Origin: DAHUXT01 sp036273675
GTDB taxonomy: Bacteria > Chloroflexota > Ktedonobacteria > Ktedonobacterales > JADMIN01
Assembly: GCA_036273675.1 (NCBI GenBank)
Contig: DASUHD010000175.1
Coordinates: 1 to 64,000 of the forward strand
Length of the DNA stretch: 64,000 nt
Direction: 5' to 3'
In this document: piece by piece, positions 59,212-64,000 of the stretch
Numbering within the stretch: the first letter of the stretch is position 1
Layout: every line of letters begins with the position of its first letter
Position numbers and translations under genes: made by a program
Notes under the pieces: generated by a model
Database searches by the model: none
Told to the model about the DNA's origin: nothing
The model's input: the letters and a program-made list of their open reading frames with translations, nothing else

Positions 59212-61931
59212 TGGCGGATCTGGTCGGGAAGACCATCGGTAACTACAAGATCGAGGCGTTGCTTGGCACCGGTGGTATGGGCCAGGTCTATCGTGGCGTC
59301 CATCAGTTCCTGAAGGTCGAGCGCGCCGTCAAGGTGATGAACCCCAGCGTCGCCGCCGATCCCAACTTCCAGGCGCGCTTTCAGCAGGAGGCTCAGGCTG
59401 CCGCTTCCCTCAATCACCAGAATATCGTCGGCGTATTCGACTTTGGCGAGCAGGGCGACGAGTATTACATGGTGATGGAGCTAGTAACCGATGGCTCGCT
59501 CCGCACGCTGTTGCGCCAGCGCGCCTCCGGCCAGACCTGGGAGCTTCCGCTCGGGCTGGACCTCATCCGCCAGGCCGCCGAAGGACTGGGCTATGCGAAC
59601 GGCAAGGGCATGGTCCACCGCGACATCAAACCCGACAACCTCTTGCTGGTGAAGTTAAGCGACACGCCCGCTGGCAAGACGCAGTATCTACTCAAGATTA
59701 CCGACTTTGGGCTAGCGCGGCTGACCGAAGGGAGCGGCGTGCGCACCGTCAGCGGCATGGTGATGGGCACTCCAGCCTATATGTCACCGGAGCAATGCCA
59801 GGGCGGCGCGGTAGACGGACGAAGCGACCTCTATTCGCTGGGCGTGGTGCTCTACGAAGTCGCGACAGGTTACCTGCCTTTTCAGGCGACGACGGTGAGC
59901 GAGGCAATCTACAAACACGTCTTTGTCGCTCCACCGCCACCGCGCCAGGTGCGTCCCGATCTGCCACAGGCGCTGGAAGACATCATTCTGCGCTGCCTGG
60001 CGAAGAAGCCGGAGGGCCGTTTCGCCAACGGCGCGGAGCTTGCGCGCGCGTTGCAGGGGGTGATCGGCCTACCGGTGCTGACGACGATGGCGCCGATTCG
60101 CCCCGGCCAGCCCAAGGCCGCGCCGACACCCGCGACACCGCCCGCCGCCGCGACGGAGCTAGAGGCGCCACACGCGGGCGCGATGCAACCACCCGCAGTC
60201 CCCCCGCTCGGCGGCTATTCCACATATCCGCGCATTCGCGTGGTCGATCAGGATGGGCGGGTGCTGCAAGTGGTGGAGGTGAATAAACCTGCGATGGTCG
60301 TCGGGCGGCAGCCGGGCAGCGATATCGTGCTTGCGGAGGAGGGCGTCTCGCGCCAGCATCTGCGCCTTGCCAGAGACGGCGCGCGCATCTCGGTCACGGA
60401 TCTTGGCTCCAACAATGGGACATTTCTGGCTGGCAGCCGCCTCTTACCCCAGGCAACTACCACCTGGGAATTCGGTCAGGCGTTGCATGTCGGGCCATAC
60501 TGGCTGCTGCTCGACGCGCCAACCTCGGCAGCAGCAGCGGCTGCCCCGAACTCAGCGCAACTCTCCGGCGCTCCCGGCGCGATGCCCGGCGGCTTCAATT
60601 CCGCGCCAACGTACACGGGCTCGGAGGCCATTCCCGCTCCCTACGGCTCGCCAGCTGTCGCGCCACTCCCATCGACAACGGAAAGCGGGCGCATCCAGGT
60701 CGCCGCCGAGCAGGAAGCGGTGACGCTGACCCCTGGGCAGCCTGCGGTCGTCAAAGTGACGCTTGCCAATACGGGTACCACCGTTGACCATCTCAGCCTG
60801 TTCGCTGAAGGCGTCCCACAGTCGTGGGTACAGGGGCCGGGGCGCGAGGTACAGCTCAATCCGGGCCAGCAGGAAACGACAACGCTGACGATACAGGTTC
60901 CGCGCCTTCCCAACAGCCGTGCGGGCATGTATCCTGTCTCCTTACGCGCCCGTTCGCGCGAAAATCCGGGCGACTCTGGCAGCACTTTCGTTCTCTGGAC
61001 TGTCGCTCCATTCACCAGCGAGACAGCAAGCCTCCGCCCGACCCGCGTGCGCGCCCGACGCACGGCGCGATTCAACATGACGCTGCAGAACTCCGGCAAT
61101 GCCCCCGTGCAGTACGCGCTGGCTGGCGAGGATCCCGAGGAGAAGCTGCAATACCAGTTCGCGTGGCCAGCGGTCACAGTGGACCCCGGCGCGTCGGCAT
61201 CCGTTCCGACGGTCATTCGCACGCCCTGGAAGATTTCCGGCCAACCCGAGATGCGCGATTTCCGCCTTTCGGCACGCCCCGCCAACGGCGGCCAGCCACA
61301 AGTAGCCGCCGGGCAGATCATGCATGCCAGCCTGTTGCCTGGCTGGCTGCCACCGCCGCTGCTGGCGCTGATCGCGGCAGGGCTGGTGGTGTTGGCGTCC
61401 CTCTTTGCGACAGGCGTGCTGCCGGGCGCGCTGGCAAATATCGGCGCAAGCCCGACCGCGACCACGTTGAGCGCTGGCGCCAGCCCCACGACAGGCGGAT
61501 CGGCCACGCCCACTGTGGCGGCGACCGCCACGCCGCAGCCGATCCTGACAAGCGTGAGCAGCAGCAATCCCGTGACCGTTGGCGCCAGCTCCTGCTACGA
61601 TCTCGATGGCGGCGGCGTCGTGCTGAATACCTCAACTGATGCGGACTTTTGCTGGAACGTGGCCGACCCCTCGCGAACGCTTCTTCCGGCGAACGCGGCC
61701 ATGGTCGGGATCTTCGGCGCGACCACCGAGCCGGGTTTTCAGGACTGCTCGAACATGCAAAACCAGGGGCAGGAATCGAGCGATCCAATTGATGGCAGCC
61801 CTGGTGGCTCGAATAAGATTCCGAACGGAACATTCCTGTGCTTCCGTACCAGTTCAGGACACACGGCGATGGTGCATATAGACATTTATGACGCGAGCCT
61901 TCAGATTGATTACAAGACCTGGAGGTCGTGA
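59211..61931 (+). CDS. membrane-anchored Ser/Thr kinase with FHA domain, eCIS-linked
   Basis: A 906-residue protein. Residues 1-285: Hanks-type kinase with GTGGMGQVYRG, the ATP-site Lys in ERAVKVM (about 39), HRDIKPDNLLL (about 135-145), DFG in ITDFGLARL (about 163) and SPEQC. A Pro/Ala linker leads to an FHA domain at about 355-430 (VVGRQPGSDIVLAEEGVSRQHLRLA, NNGTF). Then come Ig-like repeats (about 495-700; VTLANTGTTVDHLSLF, MTLQNSGNAPVQYALAG), a transmembrane helix (about 714-736; LLALIAAGLVVLASLFAT), a Thr/Pro linker and a cysteine-containing C-terminal domain outside. No PASTA repeats are present. Overlaps the baseplate gene by one base, so the two are coupled; it probably controls the particle by phosphorylation. 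Confidence 0.93.
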   Translation: MADLVGKTIGNYKIEALLGTGGMGQVYRGVHQFLKVERAVKVMNPSVAADPNFQARFQQEAQAAASLNHQNIVGVFDFGEQGDEYYMVMELVTDGSLRTLLRQRASGQTWELPLGLDLIRQAAEGLGYANGKGMVHRDIKPDNLLLVKLSDTPAGKTQYLLKITDFGLARLTEGSGVRTVSGMVMGTPAYMSPEQCQGGAVDGRSDLYSLGVVLYEVATGYLPFQATTVSEAIYKHVFVAPPPPRQVRPDLPQALEDIILRCLAKKPEGRFANGAELARALQGVIGLPVLTTMAPIRPGQPKAAPTPATPPAAATELEAPHAGAMQPPAVPPLGGYSTYPRIRVVDQDGRVLQVVEVNKPAMVVGRQPGSDIVLAEEGVSRQHLRLARDGARISVTDLGSNNGTFLAGSRLLPQATTTWEFGQALHVGPYWLLLDAPTSAAAAAAPNSAQLSGAPGAMPGGFNSAPTYTGSEAIPAPYGSPAVAPLPSTTESGRIQVAAEQEAVTLTPGQPAVVKVTLANTGTTVDHLSLFAEGVPQSWVQGPGREVQLNPGQQETTTLTIQVPRLPNSRAGMYPVSLRARSRENPGDSGSTFVLWTVAPFTSETASLRPTRVRARRTARFNMTLQNSGNAPVQYALAGEDPEEKLQYQFAWPAVTVDPGASASVPTVIRTPWKISGQPEMRDFRLSARPANGGQPQVAAGQIMHASLLPGWLPPPLLALIAAGLVVLASLFATGVLPGALANIGASPTATTLSAGASPTTGGSATPTVAATATPQPILTSVSSSNPVTVGASSCYDLDGGGVVLNTSTDADFCWNVADPSRTLLPANAAMVGIFGATTEPGFQDCSNMQNQGQESSDPIDGSPGGSNKIPNGTFLCFRTSSGHTAMVHIDIYDASLQIDYKTWRS

Positions 61932-62273
61932 CATAGGCTGGCGAGCGGCGGTGATACGATCGTTGTTGCCCTGAGATGCGCCGTGCATGCATCTCTGCCT
62001 GGCACATCATGCGTATGAGTTTGGGCCAAGGATGTACAGGCGACATCTCATGTTTTGAGCCTTGGCGCATAGGACTTGTTGCTTACGGCGGTTGATAGGC
62101 GGAAAATAACCTGCTATTCTGTAGCGGCATCCCGCAATCACCAACAACACAAAGCATGACAACTGGCGCGTATTTTTGTCTATCAGGCGTGCGGCGCATG
62201 GACAGCCTTTACTTCTGGAGCGCAGCAGGCTGCTGATACGAGTTACAGTTCCGGGCTGGAGAGGTGGTATGCG
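61932..62273. other. intergenic region after the injection-system operon
   Basis: No gene seen. GCCAAGG (62025-62031) and CCTTGGC (62060-62066) form a 7-bp stem without a T-run, a possible operon end. A good promoter for the next gene lies at 62092-62120 (listed separately), and an unstructured leader of about 145 nt follows it. Confidence 0.5.
62092..62120 (+). promoter_or_regulatory. sigma-70-type promoter of the zinc-ribbon gene
   Basis: TTGATA (62092-62097), exact 17-bp spacer, TATTCT (62115-62120) with a TGC extension just before it. Transcription would begin near 62127, well after the kinase stop, showing that the zinc-ribbon gene is a separate unit. Confidence 0.68.
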
Positions 62274-62891
62274 ATGTCTGTAACGGTCTATCAAGGTATC
62301 CACGATATTTTGGCACAGGCACAGGCAACCGCAACCGCCGCTGCGACGGCAACAGTAGCTCCAACAGTGGCGTCATCCAGCACGTCGTCTACCACAGGGG
62401 GCAGTAGTTTGGGCGCGTTGCAAAACCTGGTCGGGGTTATAATCTTCTTTTTCGTGGCATTTGCCGTGATCTTCTGGCTCAGCCTCGTTTTCTGGACCTG
62501 GCGCGATGTCCGTTCCCGCACGCAGGATGTTATCTTGCAGGTGACAGCTACCGGTCTCGTCGCGGTCTTCAACATCGGCGGCCTCTTCATCTATCTTATC
62601 GTGCGGCCACGCCAGACGCTGGCAGAACTGTATGAGCGCCAGCTCGAGGAGGAATCACTGCTGGCGGAGATGACCGAGCGCCAGACCTGTCCGACCTGCC
62701 ACTACCGTGTCGAGGGCGACTTCCAAATCTGCCCATCCTGCGGCACCAAGCTGCGTCGCCCATGCCCACGCTGCGACCATCTGCTGGAACTGAAGTGGAA
62801 TGTCTGCCCGTACTGCGGCTACGGCGGCGGCGCAATGGATGGCGGCGGGCGTGGCGCGCCAGCGAGACAACCCAGCCGCGCGGACAGGTGA
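62274..62891 (+). CDS. membrane protein with double zinc ribbon
   Basis: A 205-residue protein. After a Thr/Ala/Ser-rich N-terminus (ATAAATATVAPTVASSS) come two transmembrane helices, about 52-76 (LVGVIIFFFVAFAVIFWLSLVF) and 88-112 (LQVTATGLVAVFNIGGLFIYLI), a charged stalk (LAELYERQLEEESLLAEM) and two zinc ribbons: CPTC...CPSC (about 143-163) and CPRC...CPYC (about 168-186). Double zinc ribbons (DZANK type) usually mediate protein contacts. GGAGAGG precedes the ATG. A link with the injection system is only positional, since it has its own promoter and terminator. Confidence 0.78.
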   Translation: MSVTVYQGIHDILAQAQATATAAATATVAPTVASSSTSSTTGGSSLGALQNLVGVIIFFFVAFAVIFWLSLVFWTWRDVRSRTQDVILQVTATGLVAVFNIGGLFIYLIVRPRQTLAELYERQLEEESLLAEMTERQTCPTCHYRVEGDFQICPSCGTKLRRPCPRCDHLLELKWNVCPYCGYGGGAMDGGGRGAPARQPSRADR

Positions 62892-62929
62892 CGACGCCCG
62901 ACGAGTCCGCGCGAAACAACATAACGATG

Positions 62930-62958
62930 ACGGCCCTCCAATCGTGGAGGGCCGTTTT
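62930..62958 (+). terminator. rho-independent terminator
   Basis: ACGGCCCTCCA (62930-62940) pairs perfectly with TGGAGGGCCGT (62945-62955) around a 4-nt loop and is followed by a T-run (62955-62958). It ends the zinc-ribbon transcript and faces the convergent pncA stop 13 bp further on. Confidence 0.88.
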
Positions 62959-62970
62959 GCTGAGGAACAA

Positions 62971-63567
62971 CTATCGATTCATCCTCGTCGGCTCGAACTC
63001 GTCGAGAATCTGCGGCTCCGCGCCTGCCGCTAGCATCTCGTTGAGCGCGCGTTCGCCATCGCCCGCCTGCACATTCACCGCGCGAACCGCATCGATCAGC
63101 ACAGACGCCGCAAAGCCTCGCTTGAGCGCATCGAGTACCGTCGCCCGTACGCAATAGTCCGTGGCGAGGCCGCCGACGTAGACGTGGTCCACGCTATGAT
63201 TACGCAGGGCGTCTTCCAGTGATTGCCCACCAGGCAGCTTTCCGTCGAACCCTGAGTAGCCTTGATCGTCAGGACCCATCCCCGTGGAAACGACGGGTAT
63301 GCCAGAAGGCAGACGTAGCTCCGGGTGAAACTCGGCGCCATGTGTCCCCTGAACACAGTGTGGCGGCCAGGGGCCGCCCTCCGTGACAAAGTGAGTGGTG
63401 TGTTCGGGGTGCCAGTCGCGAGTGACGAAGATGGGGACACCCGCGTCGGCAGCCCGTGCCATGTATTCGTTGAGCACGGGAACTACGGCATCGCCTCCTG
63501 GCACAGCTAGCGAGCCGCCCGAACAGAAGTCATTCTGCACGTCAACCACAATAAGCGCATCAGTCAT
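62971..63567 (-). CDS. pncA: nicotinamidase
   Basis: Hydrolyses nicotinamide to nicotinate in NAD salvage. The 198-residue isochorismatase-fold protein has the catalytic Asp in LIVVDVQNDFCSGGSLAV (about residue 9), a metal site in TRDWHPEHTTHF (D and two H, about 52-60), and the nucleophilic Cys in VGGLATDYCVRATVLDALKRG (split at the DYC; about residue 138). GGPWPPHCVQGTHGAEFHP is a nicotinamidase-specific block that distinguishes it from general isochorismatases. It follows an NrtR-like gene by 39 bp on the same strand. Confidence 0.94.
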   Translation of the reverse strand: MTDALIVVDVQNDFCSGGSLAVPGGDAVVPVLNEYMARAADAGVPIFVTRDWHPEHTTHFVTEGGPWPPHCVQGTHGAEFHPELRLPSGIPVVSTGMGPDDQGYSGFDGKLPGGQSLEDALRNHSVDHVYVGGLATDYCVRATVLDALKRGFAASVLIDAVRAVNVQAGDGERALNEMLAAGAEPQILDEFEPTRMNR

Positions 63568-63606
63568 CAGGTTGCTCCTTTGCGCAGTATGCCACGGATG
63601 TGCCGG

Positions 63607-64000
63607 TTATTTGTCCGCGCCTGGATTGAAGCGATAGAGCGCGGCGGGCCGGTGTTGCCCAGCTTTGCGCGTCTCAGGGATCTGCTCCAGAATCCCGGTC
63701 GTGAGCACCTTCTTGCGGAAGTTGCGCTTATCGAGCGGGCGATTGAGGATGGCCTCATAGACCTCCTGAAGCTCGCTCAAGGTGAAGGACGGCGCGAGCA
63801 ACTGAAAGCCGATGGTGGTGTACTCGAGCTTGCTGCGCAACCGCTGGCGGGTGTAATCGAGAATCTTGTCGTGATCGAAGGCGAGCGCTGGATGCTCATA
63901 TGCTGAAAACCACCGCGCGTCGGCGGCGTCATCACCAGCGCGCAGGTGAAGCTGATCTGCCCGCAGCAGCGCGTAATAGACCACGGTAATGACACGCGTG
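63607..64000 (-). CDS. NrtR-like Nudix transcriptional regulator (5' end beyond the window)
   Basis: The C-terminal 131 residues of a Nudix-related regulator. The reading frame continues to the edge of the window without a stop (TRVITVVYYALL), so the start lies outside. Visible parts: the end of the Nudix fold (ADARWFSAYEHPALAFDHDKIL) and the winged helix-turn-helix that follows in NrtR, SFTLSELQEVYEAILNRPLDKRNFRKKVL with RPAALYRFNPG. The catalytic Nudix box would be upstream or absent, as in many NrtR proteins. NrtR represses NAD biosynthesis and salvage genes and binds ADP-ribose; its place just upstream of pncA fits that role and suggests direct or autoregulatory control. Confidence 0.85.
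   Translation of the reverse strand, partial: TRVITVVYYALLRADQLHLRAGDDAADARWFSAYEHPALAFDHDKILDYTRQRLRSKLEYTTIGFQLLAPSFTLSELQEVYEAILNRPLDKRNFRKKVLTTGILEQIPETRKAGQHRPAALYRFNPGADK

Noticed and set aside
43884..61931. Prophage or type VI secretion interpretation of the tail locus
   Set aside because: No head, portal, terminase, lysis or integrase genes, and no TssJ/L/M membrane complex or ClpV; DUF4255, the Pvc15-like ATPase and DUF4157 are eCIS marks.
62274..62891. Zinc-ribbon membrane protein as part of the injection system
   Set aside because: It has its own good promoter and a terminator and no eCIS-related domain; adjacency alone is not enough.

Overview
The window is GC-rich bacterial DNA with dense short operons on both strands. 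The gene mix (DUF3090/TIGR03847 protein, DUF4012 and DUF6391 proteins, MurT/GatD, a leuS T-box leader, a pyrophosphorylase fused to a degenerate phosphomannomutase, PatA-like DUF4388 and CheA-type hybrids, Thr/Pro-rich lipoproteins) best fits Chloroflexota, perhaps a Ktedonobacteria-like lineage. That placement is inference from gene content, not a phylogeny.

Layout. 1-3.2 kb: remnant of an RHS/YD-repeat gene, then leuS behind a T-box leader. 3.3-12.8 kb: mostly minus-strand genes (NarL-type response regulator, DUF5671-like membrane protein, DUF3090 protein, MFS transporter, prmC, DUF4012 and DUF6391 proteins). 12.8-16.5 kb: a looser, gene-poor stretch with an HD-GYP phosphodiesterase, a lipoprotein and an orphan Mrr-like endonuclease. 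16.5-24 kb: MoxR ATPase, DHCW cupin, uvrC, a membrane-anchored cyclophilin, argS, a small membrane protein. 24.1-27.9 kb: a 1254-residue fusion of an ImmA/IrrE metallopeptidase, a UvrD/Rep helicase and a C-terminal nuclease-like domain that seems to lack catalytic residues. 28-33 kb: sugar dehydrogenase, FMN-dependent 2-hydroxyacid oxidase and NDP-sugar pyrophosphorylase/PMM fusion. 34-43 kb: folK and a minus-strand array DUF4388 - receiver - CheW - hybrid CheA - murT - gatD with overlapping or 5-nt junctions in its distal half.

43.9-61.9 kb is the centrepiece: a contractile injection system (eCIS/phage-tail-like) on the plus strand behind an extended -10 promoter. In order: DUF4255 cap, AAA+ ATPase, second DUF4255 protein, sheath, tube 1, assembly-chaperone-like protein, small helical protein, tube 2, a DUF4157 (eCIS core) protein with a long disordered region, LysM hub adaptor, VgrG-like spike, PAAR-like tip, gp25, baseplate J, an FHA domain fused to tail protein I, and a membrane-anchored Ser/Thr kinase that also carries an FHA domain. 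No capsid, portal, terminase or T6SS membrane-complex gene is present. The last two genes suggest that this particle is controlled by threonine phosphorylation acting directly on its baseplate, by analogy with PpkA/Fha control of type VI secretion; I regard this as the most novel system here.

62-64 kb: a zinc-ribbon membrane protein, then pncA beside an NrtR-like Nudix regulator running off the end, a plausible NAD-salvage pair.

A second window-wide feature is a family of interspersed repeats of about 105 bp with the palindromic core CGCGGCATGAATGCCGCG, six long and two short copies. They abut gene ends, sometimes overlap stop codons or lie beside ribosome-binding sites, and two lie inside operons.
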